From assembly GCA_947626155.1 (NCBI GenBank), contig CANQRC010000010.1:1-28312 (forward strand): 28,312 nt of DNA. Direction: 5' to 3'. The notes beneath the pieces are model-generated. The model was not told the origin of the DNA, did not search any database, and saw only the letters and a list, made by a program, of their open reading frames with translations. Position 1 is the first letter of the stretch; every line of letters starts with the position of its first letter. This document shows, in pieces, positions 1 to 8,700 of the stretch. The DNA is from an uncultured Clostridia bacterium. GTDB lineage: Bacteria; Bacillota; Clostridia; Christensenellales; UBA1242. A program made the position numbers and the translations under genes.

Positions 1-207
1 TTCACCTTGTGGGCCTTGAGGACCTGTTGCACCTGTCGCGCCGGTTGGCCCGGTTGCACCCGTGACACCTCGCGGACCGGTTGCTCCAGCAGGGCCTGTT
101 TCACCCGTCGCGCCAGTTGGGCCTTGAATGTTGTTCACCCTTTCTATGTAGCGTTCTGTCTGCAAATTGCACTGTGGCGGAAATGTGCAGTTGTTGTTTT
201 TTCTCAT
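1..207 (-). CDS. Collagen-like (Gly-X-Thr repeat) surface/spore protein, 3' end cut by window edge
   Basis: Read on the minus strand from the ATG at 207, this frame gives 69 codons with no stop up to the window edge. A hydrophilic N-terminus of about 28 residues (MRKNNNCTFPPQCN then LQTERYIERVNNIQ) is followed from residue 29 by strict Gly-X-Y triplets rich in GPT, GAT and GPQ, the pattern of bacterial collagen-like proteins such as the BclA family of the exosporium. No hydrophobic signal peptide is visible, as in exosporium proteins, which are assembled from inside the mother cell. The start is set by a GGAG box 6 nt upstream. The gene is divergent from the MarR-degV pair, and the shared intergenic region carries a perfect palindrome. 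The collagen identity is clear from the repeat; the spore or surface location is inference. Confidence 0.85.
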   Translation of the reverse strand, partial: MRKNNNCTFPPQCNLQTERYIERVNNIQGPTGATGETGPAGATGPRGVTGATGPTGATGATGPQGPQGE

Positions 208-223
208 ATTTTACTCCATTTTT

Positions 224-253
224 ATTATATGAAAACGCTTAAAACTGTGACAA
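224..253 (-). promoter_or_regulatory. Promoter of the collagen-like gene
   Basis: On the minus strand TTGTCA (253-248) lies 18 bp from TATAAT (229-224), a good sigma-A match about 17 nt before the ATG at 207. The same -10 region reads CATATAATA, which also fits the CATAnnnTA consensus of the late mother-cell factor sigma-K. Late sporulation control is therefore possible, and would fit an exosporium-type product, but the sequence does not decide between them. Confidence 0.5.
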
Positions 254-272
254 AAGATATTTGTTGTAAAAA

Positions 273-290
273 TTGTTGACGCGTCAACAA
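273..290. promoter_or_regulatory. Perfect 18-bp palindrome, probable MarR operator
   Basis: TTGTTGACGCGTCAACAA is a perfect inverted repeat. It contains the -35 hexamer TTGACG of the MarR gene's own promoter, so a bound dimer would block RNA polymerase. MarR-family proteins typically bind 16-20 bp palindromes of this kind next to their own gene. It also lies 20 bp behind the -35 box of the divergent collagen-like gene, so joint control is possible. Confidence 0.75.
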
Positions 291-304
291 ATTTGTTGTA
301 TAAT
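276..304 (+). promoter_or_regulatory. Promoter of the MarR-degV operon
   Basis: TTGACG (276-281) and TATAAT (299-304) are separated by exactly 17 bp, a near-consensus sigma-A promoter. The start of transcription would fall near 311, 24 nt before the MarR ATG at 335. The -35 box lies inside the 18-bp palindrome. Confidence 0.8.
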
Positions 305-334
305 ATCCGTGGAGTTTTTAAAAGAGGAGAAAAA

Positions 335-775
335 ATGGAAGATAGATACACAAATTTTACGCGGCTGATGCTAAACATTTCGCGCTGCGTTCAAAAAATT
401 AAAAAAGTTGAGATGGAAAAATTGGGCTTCAAAGGAAATCAGGTTGAGGTTTTGCTCGCGCTCTCGCAAAGGAAGGAGGGGCTTAATTTTGCCGAACTTT
501 GCGAGGCGTGTGACGAGGACAAGGCGGCAATTTCGCGAACGGTTAAAGACCTGACCTCAAAGGGGCTTCTTTTGCAAGAGGGCGAACAAAAATATAAAAA
601 CAACATAAAACTGACCGACCAGGGGCGCGAAGTTGGGAGACTGGTTTGCGGCAAAATTGAGGATTTTATTGAACTTGGAAGCCGCGGCGTTTCTTTGAAA
701 GAAAGAGAGAAAATGTATGAAATTTTAGAGAAAATATCAAAAAATTTGACAAAAATTTGTCAAAAAGGGGAATAA
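335..775 (+). CDS. MarR-family winged-helix transcriptional regulator
   Basis: A 146-residue protein of typical MarR length. Residues around 40-100 form the winged helix: the stretch LNFAELCEACDEDKAAISRTV is a helix-turn-helix in which CDEDKAAISRTV is the recognition part, followed by KDLTSKGLL and the wing EGEQKYKNNIKLTDQG. Helical N- and C-terminal parts would form the dimer interface. The frame is open from 293, but the ATG at 335 is preferred because GAGGAG stands 5 nt before it and the promoter would start transcription near 311, downstream of 293. It is followed one base later by a DegV gene. MarR proteins sense small ligands; FabT of streptococci, a MarR protein controlling fatty-acid synthesis, is a possible parallel given the DegV neighbour, but that is inference. 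Confidence 0.9.
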   Translation: MEDRYTNFTRLMLNISRCVQKIKKVEMEKLGFKGNQVEVLLALSQRKEGLNFAELCEACDEDKAAISRTVKDLTSKGLLLQEGEQKYKNNIKLTDQGREVGRLVCGKIEDFIELGSRGVSLKEREKMYEILEKISKNLTKICQKGE

Positions 776-776
776 A

Positions 777-1625
777 ATGGTTCAAATTTTGATTGACAGC
801 GCCTCAGATATAGACGAAAGCGAGGCGAAAGAACTTAAAATTCATCTTATGCCTGTTGAGGTTCGCTTTGGCGAAGAAAGTTTTTATGATGGAGTGAATT
901 TGTCTCACAAACAATTTTTTGAAAAACTGATTGAAAGCAGCGACCTGCCAAAAACAAGTCAAATCAACGAATTTAGGTGGGAGGAAGAATATGAAAAACT
1001 GACCGAAAACGGCGACGAAGTGGTGGTTATCACTCTTTCATCAAGACTTTCTGGCACATACAACTCGGCAAAGCAGGCGGCAAAGAAGTTCGGCGAAAAG
1101 GTGTTTGTTGTGGATAGCCTAAACGCGTGCATTGGCGAGAGAATTTTGTGTCTTTACGCAATCAGGCTGAAAGAAAAAGGGCTTTCGGCGAAAGAAATTG
1201 CCCGCGAATTAGACGATAAAAAGAACAAAATTCAACTTTTGGCGCTGCTTGACACACTAAAATATCTTAAAAAGGGCGGACGAATTTCCTCCGTAGTTGC
1301 GTTTACTGGCGAGGTGTTTTCCATTAAACCAGTCGTGTCGGTGGTTGGCGGCGAGGTCAAACTTGTGGGCAAGGCAATTGGAAGCAAAAAGGGCAACAAC
1401 CTCCTCTGCCAACTTGTGGAAAAGTGCGGCGGAATTGACTTTGAGATGCCTTACACCTTGGGCTATTCGGGGCTTTCGGACGCCTTTTTGCAAAAATATC
1501 TTTCTGACAGTGCCTCCTTGTGGCAGGGGCATACAAAAAATGTGCCAGCCTACATGATAGGCAGCACAATTGGCACGCACGTTGGACCAAACGCCATTGC
1601 GGTTGCGTTTTTCGCCAAGAATTAA
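777..1625 (+). CDS. DegV family protein (FakB-type fatty-acid binding), copy 1
   Basis: At 282 residues this has the usual length and layout of DegV/EDD-fold proteins, which in Firmicutes (FakB) hold a fatty acid for phosphorylation by the kinase FakA. Visible landmarks are DSASDID at residues 7-13, KTSQIN near 61-66 (the TSQPS position), LSSRLSGTYNSA near 90-101, LDTLKYLKKGGRIS near 160, and a C-terminal IGTHVGPNAIAVAFF (GxHxGPxA). The ATG is one base after the MarR stop, with AGGGG inside the end of the MarR gene, so the two genes are cotranscribed and probably translationally coupled. No FakA gene is in the window. The frame ends one base before the stop of the convergent XRE gene. Confidence 0.92.
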   Translation: MVQILIDSASDIDESEAKELKIHLMPVEVRFGEESFYDGVNLSHKQFFEKLIESSDLPKTSQINEFRWEEEYEKLTENGDEVVVITLSSRLSGTYNSAKQAAKKFGEKVFVVDSLNACIGERILCLYAIRLKEKGLSAKEIARELDDKKNKIQLLALLDTLKYLKKGGRISSVVAFTGEVFSIKPVVSVVGGEVKLVGKAIGSKKGNNLLCQLVEKCGGIDFEMPYTLGYSGLSDAFLQKYLSDSASLWQGHTKNVPAYMIGSTIGTHVGPNAIAVAFFAKN

Positions 1626-1626
1626 C

Positions 1627-2247
1627 TTAATTTGTTTTCTTTCTTTTCAAAATTTTTAGGTTGACAAGAAAGGCTATGCAAACTTCAATAACCTGATAAA
1701 CTCCGGCAAGCACAAAGATGTATGCCATATTTTTTACGCCTAAAAAGGACAAATAAAAGGACAAACAAAAGAGCCAGCCGAACGCGGAGAGCGAGATGAT
1801 GTCCACAAATTTGTAAATCACGCGGATGTAAATTGTTATGCTCAAAAAAGTGAGCGGCGAAAGATACAAATAAATCAGATTCAAATTTCCGCCAACATTT
1901 AAAAGTTTTAAAATATAAACGAGAGCCACGCCAGATGTGTAAAGAATTGCGTTTGCCAAAATGAGCATGACAAAGCGAAAGAGAATTTTGCGATAATTTT
2001 TCTTTGGCTTTTCATCCACTTTTTCTTCAACAACTTTGTCGTTTTCCGAAAGCAAATCCTCAATTTTCACGCCATAAATATTTGCAATTTTTTGCAAGAC
2101 AAAAGCATTTGGCATGGTTTCGCCCTTCTCCCACTTGCTGATGTTTTTGTTGCTGTAATTAAGTTTTTTGGCAAGTTCAAGTTGGCTTATGCCGGCGTTT
2201 TTTCTGTATTTAATCAAATTTTTTGCTAGGATGTCTTTTTCTTCCAT
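1627..2247 (-). CDS. XRE-family helix-turn-helix regulator with C-terminal membrane domain
   Basis: A 206-residue protein. Residues 8-62 form a Cro/CI-type helix-turn-helix (LIKYRKNAGISQLELAKKL, then SNKNISKWEKGETMP). A charged linker (about 66-84) leads to four hydrophobic segments at about 89-113, 124-144, 147-168 and 170-198, ending in KILKRKKTN. This fusion of a XRE domain to a small membrane domain is common in Firmicutes and suggests a membrane-tethered regulator; the signal is unknown. There is no ribosome binding site, and the promoter places the transcription start on the A of the ATG, so the mRNA is probably leaderless. Its stop lies one base from the end of the convergent degV gene, with no room for a terminator between them. 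Confidence 0.88.
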   Translation of the reverse strand: MEEKDILAKNLIKYRKNAGISQLELAKKLNYSNKNISKWEKGETMPNAFVLQKIANIYGVKIEDLLSENDKVVEEKVDEKPKKNYRKILFRFVMLILANAILYTSGVALVYILKLLNVGGNLNLIYLYLSPLTFLSITIYIRVIYKFVDIISLSAFGWLFCLSFYLSFLGVKNMAYIFVLAGVYQVIEVCIAFLVNLKILKRKKTN

Positions 2248-2253
2248 AACACT

Positions 2254-2283
2254 ATTTTATCACCCCAAATGCCAAAATATCAA
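2254..2283 (-). promoter_or_regulatory. Promoter giving a leaderless XRE mRNA
   Basis: On the minus strand TTGATA (2283-2278), an 18-bp spacer and TAAAAT (2259-2254) are followed by only 6 nt before the ATG at 2247. Transcription starting about 7 nt past the -10 box would begin at the start codon itself. No Shine-Dalgarno sequence precedes the ATG. Confidence 0.6.
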
Positions 2284-2365
2284 GCATTTTTGCGCCAAAA
2301 CAGCCTAAATTCTACTTTTAAGCGAACCCAAAAACACAAGTGTGGAAGAAAAATTTTCTGTTCGC

Positions 2366-2394
2366 TTGTTTGTTTTTTAGTTTTTGCATAAAAT
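2366..2394 (+). promoter_or_regulatory. Possible promoter of the second DegV gene
   Basis: TTGTTT (2366-2371), a 17-bp spacer and TAAAAT (2389-2394) precede the gene, with GGAG at 2421-2424 in the leader. The -35 match is moderate. Confidence 0.4.
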
Positions 2395-2429
2395 TTTTTA
2401 AGAAACAAAAAGTTTCCAAAGGAGTTTTT

Positions 2430-3290
2430 ATGAGAAAAGTAAAAATCATAACCGACAGTTGTTGCAGCCTCACGCCCGACCAGTTGAAAAAGATGGGAGT
2501 GGACTACATTGCCATGGACATAACAGTAAACGGGGTCACTCACAATAGCTTTGATTATCCAATCAAGGACTATGAAGAGTTTTATGCCGAACTTGAAAAG
2601 GCGGAGAGCTGCTCGACAAGTTGCATAAACAACTTCAATTTTGAGGAGATGTTTGAAAAATATCTAAAAGAGGATTTTGATGTGTTTTATGTTGGCCTTT
2701 CGGGCGGAATGAGTTGCACAAACAACAACGCAAAAAAAGCCGCAGAAGAACTAAACGAAAGATATGGCAAGCGCGTTTTTGTTGCAGACAGTTTGACGGG
2801 AAGCTATGCAATTTCTTTTGATGTTGAGAAGGCAAAACAGATGGCGGACGAAGGGAAGTCTGCTCAAGAGATTTTTGACGCAATAGACAACAACGGCCTA
2901 AAAACTTTTGCCATTTTTGCGCCGGGCGACCTGAAATTTTTGAGAAAGTCGGGCAGAATCAACAAATTTGTGGCAAGCATAGGCACAATGCTTAAACTCG
3001 TGCCGGTGATAACCGCAAACGAGAAAGGCGAACTTAAACTTTTTTCAAAGTCAATTGGAAGAAGGAAAGCGCTTTCCACAATTGAACACTATATTTTGCA
3101 GCACGCTGACCTTGAAAGCCCCGGGAAGATGATTGTTGGACACACGGGGCAAAAGGAGGAGGCAGAGCAGCTTGCCGCTTTCTTGAAAGAGCACACAAAA
3201 AACAAGGAAATTATTGTGGATTATATTGATTACACAATGGGCTGCAACTGTGGGCCAAGAACGCTTTCTGTGTTTGGGTTTTTGAAATAA
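2430..3290 (+). CDS. DegV family protein (FakB-type fatty-acid binding), copy 2
   Basis: This is a 286-residue paralogue of the DegV protein at 777-1625. It shows VKIITDSCCSLT at the N-terminus (DSxxS/D position), STSCIN near 62-67 in place of TSQPS, LSGGMSCTNNNA near 91-102, GDLKFLRKSGRIN near 168, and MGCNCGPRTLSVFG at the C-terminus in place of GxHxGPGA, so a Cys replaces the usual His. The frame is open from 2340, but the ATG at 2430 is chosen because AAGGAG stands just before it and the family N-terminus starts there. It has its own terminator and is not in one operon with copy 1. Two FakB-like proteins with different ligand preference are usual in Firmicutes. Confidence 0.92.
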   Translation: MRKVKIITDSCCSLTPDQLKKMGVDYIAMDITVNGVTHNSFDYPIKDYEEFYAELEKAESCSTSCINNFNFEEMFEKYLKEDFDVFYVGLSGGMSCTNNNAKKAAEELNERYGKRVFVADSLTGSYAISFDVEKAKQMADEGKSAQEIFDAIDNNGLKTFAIFAPGDLKFLRKSGRINKFVASIGTMLKLVPVITANEKGELKLFSKSIGRRKALSTIEHYILQHADLESPGKMIVGHTGQKEEAEQLAAFLKEHTKNKEIIVDYIDYTMGCNCGPRTLSVFGFLK

Positions 3291-3316
3291 AAGAAATTCC
3301 ACTTTAAAAAAGTCAC

Positions 3317-3349
3317 AAAAGGCACAAATATTGTGTCTTTTTTCTTTTT
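3317..3349 (+). terminator. Intrinsic terminator after the second DegV gene
   Basis: AAAAGGCACAA (3317-3327), loop ATA and TTGTGTCTTTT (3331-3341) form an 11-bp stem with one G-T pair, followed by a T-rich tract to 3349. Confidence 0.75.
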
Positions 3350-3363
3350 AAAACAATTGGGGG

Positions 3364-3392
3364 TTGACATTTTATCTACACTTTGTTATATT
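3364..3392 (+). promoter_or_regulatory. Promoter of the ABC transporter / giant surface protein operon
   Basis: TTGACA (3364-3369) is a perfect -35 box, 17 bp from TATATT (3387-3392). Transcription would start near 3399, about 29 nt before the ATPase ATG. It is the only clear promoter seen ahead of the four genes that run to 17045. Confidence 0.8.
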
Positions 3393-3403
3393 ATATATAA
3401 CAA
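3383..3403. promoter_or_regulatory. 21-bp dyad over the -10 box, candidate operator
   Basis: TTGTTATAT (3383-3391) and ATATAACAA (3395-3403) are perfect 9-bp inverted arms around a TAT centre. The dyad covers the -10 box and the start region of the ABC operon promoter, a position expected for a repressor site. Its AT richness means part of the symmetry may be chance. The regulator is not identifiable in the window. Confidence 0.5.
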
Positions 3404-3427
3404 TGCCGTCAAAAAAGGGGAAGTGGA

Positions 3428-4144
3428 ATGCTGGAAATCAAAAATCTCAACAAAAAATATAGAAATAATGACAAATATTCTGTCAAAAACCTGAACCTAA
3501 CCGTTCCTAGCGGCGAGATTTTTGGTTTTTTGGGCATGAACGGCGCCGGCAAAAGCACAACCATTAAGTGTTTGACAGGCATTATTCCTTTTGAGTCGGG
3601 GCAGATTTTGATTGACGGTCGCGACATCAAAAAAGAGCCTATTGAAGCCAAGAAAAACATTGGCTATGTGCCAGATGACCACGCCGTTTATGACAATCTC
3701 ACCGGCAGAGAATATGTTGTTTTTATGGGAAACATCTATGGCGTTGACAAAGATACAATGGAAAAGAGGATAGAAAAATTTGAGCACGGCTTTTCCATGA
3801 CAAGGTTTATGGATAAGCAGATAAGGTCTTACTCTCACGGAATGAAGCAAAAGATTTGCATTATGGGCGCGCTTATTCACAATCCTCACCTGTGGGTGCT
3901 TGACGAGCCTCTCACCGGGCTTGACCCACAAAGCATTGACGAAATTAAAGAATATATGTTCAGCCACAAAAAGGCCGGAAACACCGTGTTTTTTTCAACT
4001 CACAACATAGATATGGCGGAAAAACTCTGCGACAGGGTTGGAATTATGCACAACGGGAGGCTGCTTGAAGTTTTGGACGTGAAAAATTTCATTGCTTCCG
4101 GGCAGTCATTAGAGGAACACTTCTTAAAAATGACAGCAAGATAA
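3428..4144 (+). CDS. ABC transporter ATP-binding protein
   Basis: A 238-residue nucleotide-binding subunit with all motifs intact: Walker A GMNGAGKST (36-44), a Q-loop-region GYVPDD, the signature region YSHGMKQK (135-142, the LSGGQ position), Walker B LWVLDEP (155-161) with the catalytic Glu160, and the switch His192 in STHNIDMAE. The sequence type is that of ABC-2-family exporters in which ATPase and permease are separate chains. AGGGG stands 7 nt before the ATG. It is the first gene of a four-gene unit; the permease begins 12 nt after its stop. Confidence 0.95.
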   Translation: MLEIKNLNKKYRNNDKYSVKNLNLTVPSGEIFGFLGMNGAGKSTTIKCLTGIIPFESGQILIDGRDIKKEPIEAKKNIGYVPDDHAVYDNLTGREYVVFMGNIYGVDKDTMEKRIEKFEHGFSMTRFMDKQIRSYSHGMKQKICIMGALIHNPHLWVLDEPLTGLDPQSIDEIKEYMFSHKKAGNTVFFSTHNIDMAEKLCDRVGIMHNGRLLEVLDVKNFIASGQSLEEHFLKMTAR

Positions 4145-4156
4145 AAGGGGAAAAAC

Positions 4157-5761
4157 TTGAACAAATTTGGCGCACTTGTAAAATTTGAATTTATGTCAAG
4201 TAGGTCGCGTTTTACTGACGACAAAGTTTTTTCTCGCATTAAAAAGGCGCTGTTTTCTTTGATTGGAGTGGGCACGCTTGCGGCACTGTTTGTCTATGCC
4301 GTGTATGTTGTTTTAAATGTTTTTGTTAGCGCAAGAATGGAGCATGAATTTGTTATCATCTTCTCGTTCTTTATGATGCTCACGCATTTTGTTGTGGGAA
4401 TTGTGGCGTCAACAAAGTCGCTCTTCCTTAAAGCCGACCTCTCACTTTTGAATTTGCCTGTCAGCGGAGAGGACGTTCTTTCGGCAAAAATTTTCTGCCT
4501 TTATCTTAAACAACTTTTCCTCTCCTGTGCGCTTTCGCTGCCCGTGTTTGTGCTTTTTGGAATTAAGACGGCGCAAAGCCTTGCATTTTATCTTCTTCTA
4601 GTGCCAAATGTGTTGTTTTTGCCGGTTGTGCCATTTCTGCTTTCAATACTTTTCTCTGTGCCGGTGATGTATTTAATAAAAACATTCAAAAACAAATTTT
4701 TAATTTTGGTCGCCTTTTACATATTGATTCTTGTTGCTGGCTTTATGCTTTACATCTATGCGCTCAAATTCATTCTTAGCATTCTTGAAAGCGGAAACTT
4801 CTCAGATGTTTTTGACAATTCTACAATTTACAACATAAAACAATTTGCCTCTTATTTGTATCCTGCTTTGCTTTTTAAAAACAGTTTACTTTTCTACAAC
4901 TTTTGGAAAAGTGCTGTCATAAACTTTACAATTTTTGTTGTCCTTGCGTTTGCCATTTGGCTGTTTGCGAAAAGGTTTTACTTTAAACTTTTGATTTTAA
5001 GCAAAAATCAGCCTATTTTCTCTAAAAAAACACAAATAACTGCAAAAAAACCTGCATATGTGCTTATTGGAAAGGAATTTAAAAACATATTCCGCTCAAG
5101 CAACTACGCTTTTCAATATCTTACAATTGTCTTCACAACCCCACTTATGGTCTATTTTTCAAGTCAAATTGCCTCGGGCGTGGGCGCGCCACTGCTTGGC
5201 AAGGGCATTTTGCCGGGAGTTGTTGTTTTAATTTTGATTATGTTTTTAAGCATGGGCACATCTTTTTCTGCAACTTCAATCACGCGCGAGGGCGGAAACT
5301 TTTTCCTCACAAAAATCATTCCAATAAGTTTTACCCAGCAGGTTTTGGTCAAATTTTTGATTTATCTAATAATTTCAGTTCCAGCAATTTTTATCTCTTG
5401 CTATGTTTTGGCGTTTGCAGGCATAATAAACTACACCACCGCACTTTTGATTGGGATTGCGCTTTCTTTTGTGATTGTTGGAAATATTTGCAACTCAATT
5501 TCGCTTGACATCAAACACCCTCAATTTAAACACCTTGAAAACGGCGAAGTTGCTTCAAACAACAGAAACATCTCTGCGTCAATTGGGCTTGGCTTTGCAA
5601 TTTCTTTCCTTATGGGCATTGGAGGAATTTTGCTTTCGTTTTTTATAGGAATTTCATCAATGTATGCAGTGCTGTTCTCTTTTGGAGTGCCTTATGCTTT
5701 AATAGAATTTTTCAGGCTGTTCTTCCATTTGGAGAGGCGTTACAACGCCATAGAGGTGTGA
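4157..5761 (+). CDS. ABC-2-type exporter permease, TTG start
   Basis: A 534-residue protein with roughly 12 hydrophobic segments, for example at about 33-55, 64-84, 115-135, 140-168, 180-208, 250-270, 318-335, 350-370, 392-420, 425-445, 473-497 and 500-525. In the middle, SATSITREGGNFFLTKIIPIS resembles the S-R-E-G-x-x-F/W motif of large two-half ABC exporter permeases of Firmicutes. The start is a TTG at 4157, supported by AAGGGG 6 nt upstream; the first in-frame ATG, at residue 13, has no such site and would remove the FGALVKFEF helix typical of this family. It pairs with the ATPase just upstream. The substrate is unknown; the location before two exported giant proteins is suggestive only, since both of those carry N-terminal Sec-type signals. 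Confidence 0.88.
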   Translation: MNKFGALVKFEFMSSRSRFTDDKVFSRIKKALFSLIGVGTLAALFVYAVYVVLNVFVSARMEHEFVIIFSFFMMLTHFVVGIVASTKSLFLKADLSLLNLPVSGEDVLSAKIFCLYLKQLFLSCALSLPVFVLFGIKTAQSLAFYLLLVPNVLFLPVVPFLLSILFSVPVMYLIKTFKNKFLILVAFYILILVAGFMLYIYALKFILSILESGNFSDVFDNSTIYNIKQFASYLYPALLFKNSLLFYNFWKSAVINFTIFVVLAFAIWLFAKRFYFKLLILSKNQPIFSKKTQITAKKPAYVLIGKEFKNIFRSSNYAFQYLTIVFTTPLMVYFSSQIASGVGAPLLGKGILPGVVVLILIMFLSMGTSFSATSITREGGNFFLTKIIPISFTQQVLVKFLIYLIISVPAIFISCYVLAFAGIINYTTALLIGIALSFVIVGNICNSISLDIKHPQFKHLENGEVASNNRNISASIGLGFAISFLMGIGGILLSFFIGISSMYAVLFSFGVPYALIEFFRLFFHLERRYNAIEV

Positions 5762-5762
5762 C

Positions 5763-8700
5763 ATGAAGAAGCTTATGTTGTTTCTGATGGTTGCCATCCC
5801 AATTTTGGTTGTTATGATTGTGAAGTTGACCGCAACGGTTGCTGTGGGCGATATGTTTATCTCCGTTGAAAGCATCACTCTTAGCGAAACTTCAATTTCT
5901 GCCATGGTGGGCGATAGCGCTGATTTAAGTTTTACAATTTATCCAGAGGTTGCCTCAAACAAAGAGGTCATTTGGAGCAGCAGCGACGAAAATATTGCAA
6001 CAGTTGATATGAACGGCCACGTTGAATTTGTTGGAATTGGCTCGGGTTCAATTTCTGCAACAACATTAGACAAAAACAAGCGCTCCCAGTGTTCCTTCTA
6101 TGTTACTGACACAAAAGTTCATCAAGTAAAACTTACTGCACCTCAAAAATATGTTCATATTGGTGACACTTTGCAGTTAAGCACAACAATTCTTCCTGCC
6201 GAGGCGTTAAATCACGAAGTTTCCTTCTCTACAAGTGATGAGGGCATTGCCACAGTGGATACAAACGGGCTTGTCACGGGCATAGCGGAGGGATATGTTA
6301 CAATAACCGCCACCACCGCTGACGGAGGGCTGACGGATACGCTTGAAATTTCTGTTATAACGCCTGTCACCTCACTTATTGTTGAAAAAGAAGAGGTTGT
6401 CACATCTTCAAAAACTTATCAAATAGAATATTCTGTAGAGCCAGCCTCCGCTACAAAGAAAAATGTTGTTTTTGAGGTTGACAACTTGGCGGTTGCAAGC
6501 GTAAACGAAACGGGGCTTGTCACATTCAAAAGCGCGGGGCAGGTTAACGTGACCTTGTCCACAGTGGACGGAAACCTTCAAAGAACGGTGAGAATTATCT
6601 ACACGGCGGGCTATGCTTATGACCTAATTTTGGAAGAGCCAGCAATGACAATTGATGTTGACAGCGCGCCTGTGAGGATTGGATATCAAACTCTCCCAGA
6701 AAACTTATACAGCACAAAAGTGGAATTTTCTTCTTATGATGAGGACGTGGCATATGTTGACAGCTCGGGCTATCTTCACGCGCTCAAAGGCGGAAACACG
6801 GTTGTAAGTTTGAAAGTTCAAAAAAGTGACAAAACATTTATTGAAAAACAAATATATGTCACAGTTATAAGCCCAGCAAAAGAAATATTGATTGAAGACG
6901 GCATAACGGCTGAAAAAACCTATCAACTGCGCCTTAAGGCAAGCCCAGACGACGCAACGGATGTTGAATATTTTTATCATATTGTGGACAGCACAAACGC
7001 CACAGTGTCTGAGAGCGGACTTGTTGTGTTTGACTGCGCCTCTCCTTGCACAGTTTATGTGGATGTGTTTGCAAATGGGGACAACAGCGACGTTTCAAAA
7101 CGAGTTAAAATAACCTACACCGCCGGCAAGGCTTCAAGTTTTAGGCTTTTGGATAAGGATTTAACGCTCTCTTGCGGCGAGGAGGCGGAACTTGGCTGCG
7201 AGATTTTGCCAACAAACGCCACAATAAGGCCGCTTTCACTTTCAATAGAAAATTTCAGCCCAATTTTGGAGGGAAGCGAAGTAATAAAGATTGAAAACAA
7301 CAAAATTTTTGCCATCTCTGGTGGAACGGCAAGGGTGAAAGTTTCATTTGTGCTTTATGACGCCACAGTCGTGGAAGACTATTGCTTTGTCACCGTGATA
7401 AGGCAGCCAACAAACATTGAAATCAGCATTGATTTGGAACAGTTCAACAATCAATTTGTCACATCTGAGAACACAGTGCAATTCTCGGGCAGGCTTTTGC
7501 CTTTGGACGCTCTTGACAGCGAAATTTCTTGGTCGGTTGATGATGAAAATATTGCTTTCATCCGTGACGGCGCGCTCATCTTCAAGCAGGTTGGCGCGGT
7601 TACTCTCACCGCACGCGTGGGTGAAATATCAAACTCTGTTGACGTCTATTATTCGGGCGCAAACCCTGTTTTTGCACAGGTTGAGGCGCGCGCTGACGGA
7701 GAAACTTTTGAAATTCCAAAAGAGATGCAAATTGGAGAGAGTTTTGAAGTTGTTGTCTCAAAAATAATCCCAAGTTACAAAGTTGCGCCACCTTACACAA
7801 TTCAAATAACAAATCAAAAGACGCAAAATTCAAAAGGTGTTGTTTTGGAAGAGAAAGACGGAATTGTCACAGCTGTTGCAGGCGGAACGGCAACGCTCGT
7901 TGTGTATATTTCCTCTTCCATAAGGCTGAGTTTTGAAATTGAAGTTGAAAGAGCGCCAGAAAGCCTTTCTGTTTTGCAAGCAGACACGCAGGTGACGGCA
8001 GAGACGGTTGAACTTGTGGCAGAAGTTTTGCCTGTTGACGCCACAGACAAAACGGTTGTGTTCCAGTTGCAGGAAACCGAAATTGCAACTTTGCGTGACA
8101 ACATTTTGACTTTCAAAGCAAACGGAAAAGCATATTTGACGGCATATTGCCAGGCGAATGAAAACCTTCGCTGCAACTTCTATGTTGAAAAAGTTGAGAA
8201 AAACATGTTTAAGTTCGACATGAGCCAAACGCATGCCACGGTCAACAACGGCGACCTCATTGAATTTGGCATTAAAGAGGAGTTCTCAATTTTCATTGAA
8301 GACCAGCAGCCACAAATTGACGGTCAAAGCGTCGTGAGGGTTGAGGGCAATTATCTAAGAGCTCTCAGCGCGGGCAAAGCAAACATTCAAATTGTCACAA
8401 AAGACAAGGTTTATGAAATTGAAATAACTGTAAATCAACTTGTTGAGGACATTTTCTTTACCGGAGCCACTGACATTTATGAGGGCGAATATATTGTTGG
8501 AAAAGATTTTGTGGAACTTGCATTTGAAGTTTATCCTGCTTTTGCTACAAACCAAAAACTGTCAATAAAAATTGCCGACAGTCTTTCAGGCGGGCAGCAA
8601 GCAATTGCCTACATCAGCGGCACAAAACTCATCTTCACAAGGGCCGGCAGCGTGAGCGTGCAGGTTTCCTCAGAAGATGGCAGCGTCACAAAAACTTTCA

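Noticed and set aside
7..279. 90-residue plus-strand frame at the left edge
   Set aside because: It is the complement of the Gly-X-Y repeats of the collagen-like gene and has no promoter or ribosome binding site.
293..334. Upstream start for the MarR gene at 293
   Set aside because: It lies upstream of the transcription start expected from the promoter at 276-304 and lacks a ribosome binding site; 335 has GAGGAG.
2340..2429. N-terminal extension of the second DegV protein
   Set aside because: The extra 30 residues overlap the likely promoter and do not resemble DegV; AAGGAG precedes the ATG at 2430.
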